64,000 bases of DNA, from the NCBI RefSeq assembly GCF_003854935.1, contig NZ_CP033970.1, positions 1,178,001-1,242,000 on the forward strand. The letters run 5' to 3'. Below are positions 1-7,140 of this stretch, piece after piece. A program made the translations under genes and the position numbers. How positions within the stretch are numbered: the first letter of the stretch is position 1; the number at the start of each line of letters is the position of its first letter. The stretch is from Cupriavidus pauculus. GTDB lineage: Bacteria; Pseudomonadota; Gammaproteobacteria; Burkholderiales; Burkholderiaceae. The notes below the pieces were generated by a model. That model ran no database searches, was not told the origin of the DNA, and worked only from the letters and a program-made list of their open reading frames with translations.

Positions 1-379
1 CCAGCGCCTGGGCCAGTACCGCGCCACGGCTGGCGTTGCCGGCGGCCTGCGCGGTCTGCATCGCGTGCTGCTGCCGCGCGCGGCGCCACGCGCGCCAGCC
101 GTAGTACGCCAGGAAGACAGCGCCCGCGAGCGCCAGCGTGGCCGCCAGCGCGGGGCGGTCCCCCAGCGCCTGGGCCATGCCCATCACGCCGGCGGCGATC
201 AGCAGCGCGTCGGCCAGCGCACACAGCAGCACCACGCTGCCCACGTGCTCGCGCCGCAGGCCCTGGCGCAGCACGAACGCATTCTGGGCGCCGATGGCGA
301 CGATCAGGCCGAGGCTCAGTGCCAGGCCCTGGAACAGGACGGCGAGGCCGGGGGATGGGGTGGCGGTGATGGCTAGCAT
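1..379 (-). CDS. LysE/ArgO family basic amino acid exporter (partial, C-terminus outside window)
   Basis: The reverse strand reads from an ATG at 379 without a stop to the window edge, giving about 126 residues. The N-terminus has the LysE/ArgO signature (hydrophobic helix followed by IVAIGAQNAFVLRQGL), then further membrane helices. Family members export L-lysine or L-arginine through the inner membrane. The gene is divergent from an ArgP/LysG-type LysR regulator 73 bp away, the classic lysE-lysG / argO-argP arrangement in which the regulator senses the amino acid and switches on export. An upstream in-frame ATG is closed off by a TAG just before this start, which fixes the start. Substrate (Lys versus Arg) cannot be told. 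Confidence 0.88.
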   Translation of the reverse strand, partial: MLAITATPSPGLAVLFQGLALSLGLIVAIGAQNAFVLRQGLRREHVGSVVLLCALADALLIAAGVMGMAQALGDRPALAATLALAGAVFLAYYGWRAWRRARQQHAMQTAQAAGNASRGAVLAQAL

Positions 380-436
380 GGCGCGCAGCTTGCCATCGTG
401 GCGCCGTGAAGACAAACTAAACAATCTTCATCCACA

Positions 437-449
437 TTAGCCAGGCTAA
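437..449. promoter_or_regulatory. Perfect palindrome beside argP start, candidate LysR-type operator
   Basis: TTAGCCAGGCTAA is a 13-base perfect inverted repeat ending 3 bases before the regulator ATG and inside the 73-bp divergent promoter region. LysR-type proteins bind T-N11-A dyads such as this. Its position suggests autorepression of argP, but assignment is inferred from position and symmetry only. Confidence 0.45.
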
Positions 450-452
450 ATC

Positions 453-1349
453 ATGCTCGACTACGCCGCGCTGTCCGCGCTGGCCGCCGTGGTGCGCGAG
501 GGCAGCTTCGAGCGCGCCGCCCGGGCGCTGCACGTGACCCCTTCGGCCATTTCGCAGCGCATCCGCATGCTGGAGGAACGCGTGGGCTGCGCGCTGGTGA
601 TCCGCGACACGCCATGCCGCGCCACCGAGACCGGGCGCCGGCTGTGCCAGCACGTGGACCATGTGCGGCTGCTCGAACAGGAATTGCACGATGCGCTGCC
701 CGCGCTGGCGCCCGACGGCACGTCGCGCGTGCCGCTGCCGGTGGCGGTCAATGCCGACAGCCTGGCGACGTGGCTGGCCGATCCGCTGGCCACGTTCGCG
801 GCGCGGCACGCGGTGCTGATGGATGTGTCGGTCGACGACCAGGACCATACGACCGAGTGGCTGCGCAGCGGCGCGGTGCTGGCCGCCGTGACCGCCACGG
901 CGCGGCCGGCGGCGGGCTGCAACAGCCGGCCGCTCGGGGCGATGCGCTACGTGGCGGCGGCCAGCCCGGCGTTCATGGCGCGCTATTTCCCGGATGGGGT
1001 GGGCGCCGGCAGCCTGGCCAGCGCGCCGAGCCTGGTCTTCAACGGCAAGGACGAATTGCAGGCGCGCTGGGCCAGCCGGCTGTGCCACCGGCCGGTGGCG
1101 CTGCCGCGGCATATGCTGCCGTCGTCGCACGCGTTCGTGACGGCGGCGCTGGCCGGCATGGGCTGGGGCATGCATCCCCAGTCGATGATCGCGCCGCACC
1201 TGAAGCGCGGCACGCTGGTGGAACTGGTGCCGGAGACGCCGCTGGACGTGGCGCTGCACTGGCAGCATGCGCGCGCAGCGTCGGCACTGCTCGAGGGGCT
1301 GGGCAACGAGGTGCTGGCCGCCGCCCGCCGCGCGCTGCTGCCGCTGTGA
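453..1349 (+). CDS. argP: LysR family regulator, ArgP/LysG type
   Basis: 298 residues, the usual LysR length. The N-terminal winged helix-turn-helix (about 1-60) contains the ArgP-like stretch ALSALAAVVREGSFERAA and HVTPSAISQRI. The rest is the periplasmic-binding-protein-like effector domain (about 90-295). ArgP/LysG proteins sense lysine or arginine in the cytoplasm and activate the exporter gene argO/lysE, which here lies divergently at 1-379. A 13-bp palindrome touches its translation start and may mediate autoregulation. The LysR class and the pairing with LysE are clear; whether it should be named ArgP or LysG depends on its effector. Confidence 0.9.
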   Translation: MLDYAALSALAAVVREGSFERAARALHVTPSAISQRIRMLEERVGCALVIRDTPCRATETGRRLCQHVDHVRLLEQELHDALPALAPDGTSRVPLPVAVNADSLATWLADPLATFAARHAVLMDVSVDDQDHTTEWLRSGAVLAAVTATARPAAGCNSRPLGAMRYVAAASPAFMARYFPDGVGAGSLASAPSLVFNGKDELQARWASRLCHRPVALPRHMLPSSHAFVTAALAGMGWGMHPQSMIAPHLKRGTLVELVPETPLDVALHWQHARAASALLEGLGNEVLAAARRALLPL

Positions 1350-1400
1350 CGGACGCCTGGCGCGGCGTGGCGAGCTGGGGCAATGGCCCCGGCGGCGCCG

Positions 1401-2378
1401 TTACGGCTTGATGTGGAAGGTCTTGACGATGCCGGCGTTGCGGTCGAACTCGGCGTGCAGCGACTGGTTCAGGTCCTGCAGCGACTGGGCCGGCATCGGC
1501 TCGTAGCCCAGCGCCTCCAGCCGCTGGCGGACCTTGGGATTGGCCGCCGCCTTGTAGACCGCGCCCTGGATTTTCTGCGCCACGTCGGCCGGCACCTGTG
1601 CCGACGCGATCACGCCCACCCAGTTGCTGAAGTCGATGTCGGGGTAGCCCTGCTCGGCGAAGGTCGGCACCTGTGGCAGCAGCGGCGAGCGGGTCTTCGA
1701 CGCCACCGCGTACGGCTGGAGCTTGCCCGCGCGGATCATTGGCAGCGACGTGACCATGCCGTCATACATCAGCGGGATCTGGCCGCCCATGACCTGCGTG
1801 AGCGCCGGGCCCGAACCGGGGAACGGCACGTGCTGCAGGTCCATGCCGGCCTCCTGGTTCAGGATCGCGCCGGCGTAGTGCGACGCCGTGCCGGCGCTGT
1901 ACGACGCGAAGCTGAGCTTGCCGGGATTGGCCTTGGCGTAGGCGATCAGGCTCTTGAGGTCCTTGGCCGGCAAGTTGGGCGTGCCCACCAGCACCATGCG
2001 CGAGCGGCCGACGGCCGCCAGCGGCCGGATGTCCTTCATCGTGTCGTACGGCGTTTTCTGGACTTGCGGCACCTCGGTCAGCACGTTGGTGGCGGTGACC
2101 ATCACGGTATGGCCGTCGGCCGGCGCGGCCAGCATGGTGTTGATGGCGATGGCCCCGCCCCCGCCGGGCTTGTTGTCGACGACCACGGGCTGGCCCAGGT
2201 CGGCGGAAAGCTGCTCGGCCAGCAGGCGCGCCATGACGTCCATGGTGCCGCCGGCCGGGGCGGGCACCAGCACGCGCACGGGCTTGGTGGTCCATGCCAT
2301 CGCGGCAGGCATCGCCAGGGTCAGCAGCGCCGCCAGCGTGGCGCGGCGCAGGAGGAATCGGGCAGGGTGGTTGGGCAT
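1401..2378 (-). CDS. Bug/TTT family periplasmic substrate-binding protein
   Basis: 325 residues. A Sec signal peptide (about 1-28, ending AMA) is followed by the tripartite-tricarboxylate receptor fold: KPVRVLVPAPAGGTMDVMAR, the GQPVVVDNKPGGGGAIA loop, ANPGKLSFAS and the late VPTFAEQGYP motif. Bug proteins capture carboxylated compounds in the periplasm. No tctA/tctB membrane genes lie nearby, so it is an orphan receptor, as is common in Burkholderiales. The reading frame stays open upstream to 2909, but ATG 2378 is preceded by GGAGACAC and begins the signal peptide, so it is taken as the start. It is the last gene of a minus-strand run with the DUF1289 and BKACE genes and may bring in their substrate. 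Confidence 0.9.
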   Translation of the reverse strand: MPNHPARFLLRRATLAALLTLAMPAAMAWTTKPVRVLVPAPAGGTMDVMARLLAEQLSADLGQPVVVDNKPGGGGAIAINTMLAAPADGHTVMVTATNVLTEVPQVQKTPYDTMKDIRPLAAVGRSRMVLVGTPNLPAKDLKSLIAYAKANPGKLSFASYSAGTASHYAGAILNQEAGMDLQHVPFPGSGPALTQVMGGQIPLMYDGMVTSLPMIRAGKLQPYAVASKTRSPLLPQVPTFAEQGYPDIDFSNWVGVIASAQVPADVAQKIQGAVYKAAANPKVRQRLEALGYEPMPAQSLQDLNQSLHAEFDRNAGIVKTFHIKP

Positions 2379-2518
2379 CTGTGTCTCCAATATAGGTCTT
2401 GTAGGGTGTAAAGGTCCGGACCTGCCCACGTGCGGCGGTAGAGGGTAGTGTCGTGGCGTGAAATCGGCAGGTCCGGTGAAAGCGGCCCCGGCGCGGGCGT
2501 CCGGGGCGTTCCGGGCCG

Positions 2519-2725
2519 TCAGGGCTTGCCGGACGACCCGGCCCAGCGCCCGCGCCGGGCCGGCAGCGCGGCCAGCACGAAGGCGCGCTGGGCATCGGTC
2601 ATGCCGTCCCAGAGGCCGATCTCGGTCGACGTGCGGCCGCATCCCTGGCAGTAACGGCGTGCCGCGTCCATGCGGCAGATGTTGATGCAGGGATTGGCCG
2701 GGCGGGGCGGGACGGACTGCGTCAT
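2519..2725 (-). CDS. DUF1289 family small Cys-rich protein
   Basis: 68 residues. The core has Cys-x3-Cys (CINIC) and, after RMDAARRY, Cys-x2-Cys (CQGC), followed by RTSTEIGLWDGM. This is the DUF1289 pattern, presumably a metal-binding (zinc or Fe-S) small domain of unknown function. The frame is open further upstream, but ATG 2725 begins a normal DUF1289 N-terminus. It starts 26 bp downstream of the BKACE stop, so it is likely co-transcribed with it. Function not known; the family assignment rests on the Cys spacing and flanking residues. Confidence 0.75.
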   Translation of the reverse strand: MTQSVPPRPANPCINICRMDAARRYCQGCGRTSTEIGLWDGMTDAQRAFVLAALPARRGRWAGSSGKP

Positions 2726-2751
2726 GGCGATGGTGCGTGCAGTGGCCCGCG

Positions 2752-3810
2752 TCAGGCGGCGCGGCGCAGCGGCAGGTTCTTCTGGCCGGCCTGGCGGTTC
2801 GGCAGCATGCCGTGCGCAGCCAGCGTCTCGTCCACGCTGTCGTACCACGTGCCGATGCGGTAGATCTCGCGCGCTTCCTTGCCGGTGGCAATCTCGCGGC
2901 CCAGTTCATGCGCCACGCGCACGCACTGCTGGATCTGCTGCACGGACGTCATGCGCCGGCCGTGCTGGTCGATGATCGTGTCCTCGATGCCGCAGCGCGG
3001 GTGCAGGCCCATGGCCATCGCCATCATGTTGAACGGCAGCACGTTCTTCAGCAGCGACTCGGCGGTCAGCGTGCAGCCGTCCGGCGCGCGATGGATGAAG
3101 TTGAAGAAGTTGAACGGGTTGGGGCCGTCAAAACCGCCGCCGATGCCGATCCACGTCAGGTTCAGCGGGCCCATGTAGGCGCCGGCGCGCACCATGCGCT
3201 CCAGCGTTTCGAGCGCGTGGATGCCGGTGAGCTGGAAATGCGGCTGGATGCCCGCGGCCGACAGGCGGCGCAGGTGTTCCTCCACCCAGCCCGGGCCGGC
3301 CGGCACGGTCATCTCGCGGTACGCCTCGATGAACGCCGGGTTGGACAGCGACGTGCCCGCCAGGTATTCGGGGTACAGCAGCTCCATGATGTTCATCTGC
3401 GTGGTGTTGATGGCCACGGTCACCTGGTCCGGCGCGGGCGTCAGGTCGGCCAGCATGTGGCGCGTGTCGTCCGACAGCCACACGGCGGCCTGGCCCTCGT
3501 CCTCGGGCGCGAACGAGATGGAGCCGCCCACCTGGATGATCATGTCGGGCACGGCCTCGCGCACGCCGGCAATCAGCTCGTTGAACTTGGACAGGCGCTT
3601 GGACCCCTTGCCGTCCAGCTCGCGCACGTGCAGGTGCAGCACGGTGGCGCCGGCCTGGTAGCAGTCCACGGCCTTCTGCACCTGCTCTTCCATCGTCACG
3701 GGGATGTCTTCCGGGAAGTCCTCGGGCATCCACTCGGGGCCGTACGGGGCCACGGTGATGACCACCTTGTCCATGTTCTCGGGGTGCAGGGAATCGTCGA
3801 GGAATTGCAT
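2752..3810 (-). CDS. BKACE family beta-keto acid cleavage enzyme (DUF849)
   Basis: 352 residues, a TIM-barrel enzyme. KVVITVAPYGPE starts strand 1, VLHLHVRE carries the two zinc-binding His of an HxH pair, and GLHPRCGIEDT carries the later His/Glu region. These match the 3-keto-5-aminohexanoate cleavage enzyme family, which condenses a beta-keto acid with acetyl-CoA and releases acetoacetate plus a CoA ester. BKACE members act on many beta-keto acids, so the substrate is unknown. ATG 3810 is chosen over the longer frame because AAGGAGAC precedes it. It is divergent from an AraC-family regulator (3928) with a conserved operator-like sequence between them, and upstream of DUF1289 and Bug-receptor genes. 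Confidence 0.85.
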   Translation of the reverse strand: MQFLDDSLHPENMDKVVITVAPYGPEWMPEDFPEDIPVTMEEQVQKAVDCYQAGATVLHLHVRELDGKGSKRLSKFNELIAGVREAVPDMIIQVGGSISFAPEDEGQAAVWLSDDTRHMLADLTPAPDQVTVAINTTQMNIMELLYPEYLAGTSLSNPAFIEAYREMTVPAGPGWVEEHLRRLSAAGIQPHFQLTGIHALETLERMVRAGAYMGPLNLTWIGIGGGFDGPNPFNFFNFIHRAPDGCTLTAESLLKNVLPFNMMAMAMGLHPRCGIEDTIIDQHGRRMTSVQQIQQCVRVAHELGREIATGKEAREIYRIGTWYDSVDETLAAHGMLPNRQAGQKNLPLRRAA

Positions 3811-3847
3811 GTCGTCTCCTTGTTTGGTCGGTGCGTATCCAGTGCCT

Positions 3848-3924
3848 GAAGTATCGGCCAACACAGGGCGGCAATTTGACGCTCCGGGACGCTCGATTTA
3901 CATTTCGGGACAGTCAGGGAAAAC
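3848..3924 (+). promoter_or_regulatory. Operator/promoter-like sequence, copy A of a 77-bp repeat
   Basis: This intergenic stretch between BKACE and the AraC-family gene is closely matched at 6986-7063. Shared blocks are GAAGTAT, GG-CAAC, TTTGAC--TCCGGGAC and CGGGACAGT--GGGAAAAC. Two CGGGAC direct repeats (3885-3890 and 3906-3911) are exactly 21 bp apart, two helical turns, as expected for an AraC-family dimer. The final AGGGAAAA may also be the ribosome binding site of the regulator. Probable role: binding site controlling BKACE and/or the regulator itself. Confidence 0.55.
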
Positions 3925-3927
3925 ACG

Positions 3928-4947
3928 ATGTCCTACTTTCTGCGCAGTGCCAGCCTTACCAACTACGTGGATGTGGCGCGGGCCGTGGGGCTCGATCCGC
4001 ACCAGATGCTGCGCGCGGCACGCATCAGCCGCAACGCGCTGCTGGACCCCGATATCCGCATTCCGGCCGCGCATGTGGGCCGGCTGCTGGAGGCGTCGGC
4101 CAGCGCGGCGCAGGTCGATGATTTCGGGCTGCGCATGGCCGAGCTGCGGCAGTTCTCGAACCTGGGCCCGCTGGCGTTCGTGGTGCGCGAGGAGCCCACG
4201 CTGCGGCGCGCGCTGGAATCGATGGTGCGGCACATGAGCCTGCAGAACGAGGCGCTGGCGATGCGGGTGGAAGAAGCCGATGGGCTGGTGCTCATCCGGC
4301 TGCAACTGCTGGGCGACGTGCCGGGCCGGCTGCGCCAGGCCACCGAGCTGGCGGCGGGGGTGATGTATCGCATGCTCACGCTGTTCCTGGGCCCGGCGTG
4401 GCGGCCGCGCAGCATCTGCTTCACGCATGCGCCGCCGGAAAGCCAGGCGGCCTGCCAGCGCGTGTTCGGCATGCCGGCGCTCTACAACCAGGATTTCGAT
4501 GGCATCGTCTGCGTGGCGCGCGACCTGGAGGCGCCGCTGCCGTCGTATGACCCGGTGATGGCGCAGCAGGTAAAGCGCTACCTTGGCACGCTGCTGGCGC
4601 AGTCGAACACGAGCATGGCCGACAAGGTGCGCAAGCTGGTGCACGCGCTGCTGCCCAGCGGCATGTGTTCGGTGGATCGCGTGGCGCAGCAGCTTGGCGT
4701 GGACCGTCGCACCGTGCACCGCTGGCTGGAGCAGGAGGGCACCACGTACTCGGCCATCGTCAACGATGCGCGTGCGGGGCTGGCCACGCGCTACATCGAG
4801 AACCGGGCGCGGCCGTTGTCGGAGGTGGCGACGCTGCTGGGGTTCTCGTCGCTGAGCGCGTTCTCGCGCTGGTTTGGCGTGCAGTTTGGCTGCAGCGTGT
4901 CGAAATGGCGCGCCCAGCACGCCGACGGCGCGGACGCGGCAGGCTGA
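3928..4947 (+). CDS. AraC family transcriptional regulator
   Basis: 339 residues with the layout of the OruR/ArgR-like AraC subgroup. An N-terminal arabinose-binding-superfamily regulatory domain (about 15-205) is followed by a C-terminal double helix-turn-helix (about 235-335), with VDRVAQQLGVDRRTVHRWL as the first helix-turn-helix and PLSEVATLLGFSSLSAFSRWF as the second. It is divergent from the BKACE gene, which it most likely controls. A 77-bp sequence with 21-bp-spaced CGGGAC repeats lies immediately upstream and recurs in front of the RBBP9-like hydrolase gene, so the regulon may include that gene too. Effector not known. Confidence 0.9.
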   Translation: MSYFLRSASLTNYVDVARAVGLDPHQMLRAARISRNALLDPDIRIPAAHVGRLLEASASAAQVDDFGLRMAELRQFSNLGPLAFVVREEPTLRRALESMVRHMSLQNEALAMRVEEADGLVLIRLQLLGDVPGRLRQATELAAGVMYRMLTLFLGPAWRPRSICFTHAPPESQAACQRVFGMPALYNQDFDGIVCVARDLEAPLPSYDPVMAQQVKRYLGTLLAQSNTSMADKVRKLVHALLPSGMCSVDRVAQQLGVDRRTVHRWLEQEGTTYSAIVNDARAGLATRYIENRARPLSEVATLLGFSSLSAFSRWFGVQFGCSVSKWRAQHADGADAAG

Positions 4948-4960
4948 CGGACGACAAACG

Positions 4961-4994
4961 AAAAAGGGCCACGCGGGCGGGTGCCTGCGTGGCC
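4961..4994 (-). terminator. Rho-independent terminator downstream of the porin gene
   Basis: GGCCACGC (4967-4974) pairs with GCGTGGCC (4987-4994). Read on the minus strand the hairpin is followed by a T run (4961-4965). It sits between the convergent AraC-family gene and the porin, about 75 bp past the porin stop. Confidence 0.75.
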
Positions 4995-5068
4995 AACGAA
5001 GCCCCGGCGCCGCCCGGCCGGACGGGTATGCGGCCACCCCGCCCGGACGGCGCCGGTTCGCTGCGCGG

Positions 5069-6232
5069 TCAGAACTTGTGGCGGATGCCGAGCGCCACGC
5101 CCAGCATATTGCTCTGGCCGTTGGCCAGCGCGTAGCTGTTGCCCAGCGACAGGCTGTTGGCGTAGACGGTGCCCAGCGATTCCAGCATCAGCCCGGCGTT
5201 CTTCGCATAGGCCGTGGACAGGTAGACGTCCGTGCGCTTGGAGAACGTGTAGTTCGCCACGAACGCCACCTGCCACGGGTTCGGGGCGTTGGTGCCGAAC
5301 AGGTTCTTCATGTCGTCGTAGTGGTAGGCCAGCGTCAGGCCCACGGCCGGCGTGACCTGGTAGTTGGCGCCGATCCAGTAGTAGTCGTCGCGCTGGATCA
5401 CCGCGCCGGCCGCGTTCTTGTTCTGGCCCCAGCGGTAGCCGCCCATGATCTTGGCAACGTTGCTGAACGTGTAGCTGGCGCCCACCACGGCCTTGCGCAT
5501 GGTGCCGCTGCTGGTGCCGATGGTCGGGTTCCACTGGTCGTAGCCGACGGTCAGGCCCAGCGGACCGCTGGCGTAGGCCACGGCGGCACCGTAGGCGGTG
5601 TCGCGGCGGAACGCGCCCGGCACCTCGCCGTTGCCGCCGATCGGCGTGGGAATGCCCACCGATGCCGGCAGCGCCAGGCCGGTGCCGAACGACCAGTGCG
5701 CCAGCGCGGTGACGGGGCCGAACTGGCCCGTGTACTTGACCGTGTTGTCCTCGCGGAAGTTGGCGCCCGACTGGAGCACCACCGGCTCGTACTGCGTGGC
5801 GTAGGCGGTTGGCGAGAAATTGGCCAGGGCCTCGAACATCGACGTGTACTGGCGGCCCAGGCTCAGTTGCCCGATGCCGGCCTTGGTGACGCCGATGAAC
5901 GCCTGGCGGCCGAACAGTCGCCCGCTCTGCTGCAGCGTGCCGTTGTCCAGGCTGAAGCCGCTTTCCAGCACGAACACGCTCTTCACGCCGCCGCCCAGGT
6001 CCTCGGTGCCGCGCAGGCCCCAGCGCGACCCGGCCAGGCCGCCCGAATCCATGCGGTAGACCTTGTTGGACGGACCGGGATTGAACCCGTTGGCCGCCGT
6101 CGGGATGTTGCCCACATGGTTGGCGTATTCGATGTTGATGTCCGCCACGCCGTACAGCGTGACGTTGGACTGCGCGAAAGCGCTGCCCGCGCCGGCCAGC
6201 GATGCGGCAATGACCATGCCCTTGAGCTTCAT
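5069..6232 (-). CDS. Gram-negative general porin (trimeric, OmpC-like, beta-proteobacterial type)
   Basis: 387 residues. The signal peptide MKLKGMVIAASLAGAGSAFA is followed directly by QSNVTLYGVADINIEY, the standard start of Burkholderiales porins. Alternating beta strands run to a C-terminal GIRHKF ending in Phe, the outer-membrane assembly signal. The L3-type region SLGRQYTSMFE and GSRWGLRGTEDLGGG are also typical. It forms a water-filled outer membrane channel for small hydrophilic solutes. ATG 6232 has GGAGACAG upstream. A T-run hairpin follows the gene. It sits 95 bp downstream of the RBBP9-like gene on the same strand and may be read with it. Confidence 0.95.
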   Translation of the reverse strand: MKLKGMVIAASLAGAGSAFAQSNVTLYGVADINIEYANHVGNIPTAANGFNPGPSNKVYRMDSGGLAGSRWGLRGTEDLGGGVKSVFVLESGFSLDNGTLQQSGRLFGRQAFIGVTKAGIGQLSLGRQYTSMFEALANFSPTAYATQYEPVVLQSGANFREDNTVKYTGQFGPVTALAHWSFGTGLALPASVGIPTPIGGNGEVPGAFRRDTAYGAAVAYASGPLGLTVGYDQWNPTIGTSSGTMRKAVVGASYTFSNVAKIMGGYRWGQNKNAAGAVIQRDDYYWIGANYQVTPAVGLTLAYHYDDMKNLFGTNAPNPWQVAFVANYTFSKRTDVYLSTAYAKNAGLMLESLGTVYANSLSLGNSYALANGQSNMLGVALGIRHKF

Positions 6233-6327
6233 GAAACTGTCTCCTCTCTTCTGTTGTCGTGTTTGCGTGTTGCAGCGGTACTTCCCGTCGGAATCGGTAC
6301 TGCGGTAAGGCGCGCGCCGGCTGGCGC

Positions 6328-6957
6328 TCAACGGCGGCGTTGCAGCCGCGCCAGCAGCTCTGTCGCGCCGGGCCACGGGCCGAAGCCCGCGGCCGGATTC
6401 AGGTGGCCGACCTTGCCCAGGTCGACCAGTTCGCTGCCCCAGTCGCACGCCATGCCGGCCGCGCGCTCGTAGCTGGCCAGCGGGTCGTTGCGGCTGGCGG
6501 CCACGATCGTCGGGAACGGCAGCGGCTCGCGCGGGATCGGCAGCCAGCCGCCGAATTCCAGCGAGGTGCGGTCCGGATAGCCGGCCGGCAGCGGGGTTTC
6601 CAGGTCGGCCGGCGTGGCCAGCAACGCGCCGATCACCTTGCCCTGCGGCACGCGGTGGTACAGGTGGCGCGCCCAGTGCGCGGCGATCATCACGCCGGCG
6701 CTGTGGCAGGCCAGCAGCACGGGGCCGTCGATGGCCAGCAGCGCCTTGTCGAGCGCGACCATGCGCGCGGCACAGCTGAGCTTGTCGTGATCGAGCGGCG
6801 GCACGGCGGCCACCTTCTGGCGCGCGGCCAGCAGGTCGTTCTGGAGCAGCGTCTGCCAGTGCTCGGCAACGTGATCGCGCAGGCCGGGCACGATCAGCAC
6901 GGTGGTATCGGGGGACAGGAACATCGTGTATGGCGTGGTGACTGGATGGGTAGGCAC
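6328..6957 (-). CDS. RBBP9/YdeN-like alpha/beta hydrolase
   Basis: 209 residues. TVLIVPGLRDHVAEHWQ is the N-terminal signature of the RBBP9/YdeN serine hydrolases. The nucleophile elbow reads CHSAG (Ser in G/C-x-S-x-G), the acid is in ASRNDPLASYERA and the His in LVDLGKVGHLNP. Natural substrates of bacterial members are poorly known. The start is uncertain: ATG 6957 or ATG 6924 (MFLSPDTTVLIVPG); neither has a strong ribosome binding site. Upstream at 6986-7063 lies a near-copy of the BKACE/AraC promoter region, hinting at shared control. Confidence 0.8.
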   Translation of the reverse strand: MPTHPVTTPYTMFLSPDTTVLIVPGLRDHVAEHWQTLLQNDLLAARQKVAAVPPLDHDKLSCAARMVALDKALLAIDGPVLLACHSAGVMIAAHWARHLYHRVPQGKVIGALLATPADLETPLPAGYPDRTSLEFGGWLPIPREPLPFPTIVAASRNDPLASYERAAGMACDWGSELVDLGKVGHLNPAAGFGPWPGATELLARLQRRR

Positions 6958-6985
6958 GCCAGCGCGGCCGGCTGCCCGTCGACAC

Positions 6986-7063
6986 GAAGTATTTGGTCAA
7001 CGAGGGCGCGCAGTTTGACTTTCCGGGACAACTACTTTGCTTGACGGGACAGTGCGGGAAAAC
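6986..7063. promoter_or_regulatory. Operator/promoter-like sequence, copy B of the 77-bp repeat
   Basis: Matches 3848-3924 with one single-base gap. CGGGAC repeats at 7024-7029 and 7045-7050 keep the same 21-bp spacing, and TTTGAC-TTTCCGGGAC and CGGGACAGT--GGGAAAAC are conserved. Unlike copy A, no regulator gene follows GGGAAAAC on the plus strand. It lies 29 bp (or 62 bp with the shorter start) upstream of the RBBP9-like gene. It is either a second target of the AraC-family regulator or a relic of a lost paralogous regulator's promoter. Confidence 0.5.
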
Positions 7064-7140
7064 CCCGCCGGCCTGGGCGGCGGCGGGGTTGCGGGGGCGG
7101 CACGCGGCGGGCGGGGCTGGCGCCCCGTGTGGCGGAAGCG

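Noticed and set aside
1383-2411. Open frame of 342 codons antisense to the Bug receptor
   Set aside because: His/Arg/Gly-rich composition with no recognisable domain; the opposite strand carries a clear Bug protein.
2379-2909. N-terminal extension of the Bug receptor up to 2909
   Set aside because: The extension overlaps the DUF1289 gene and part of BKACE in another frame, and the Bug signal peptide starts at 2378 with its own ribosome binding site.
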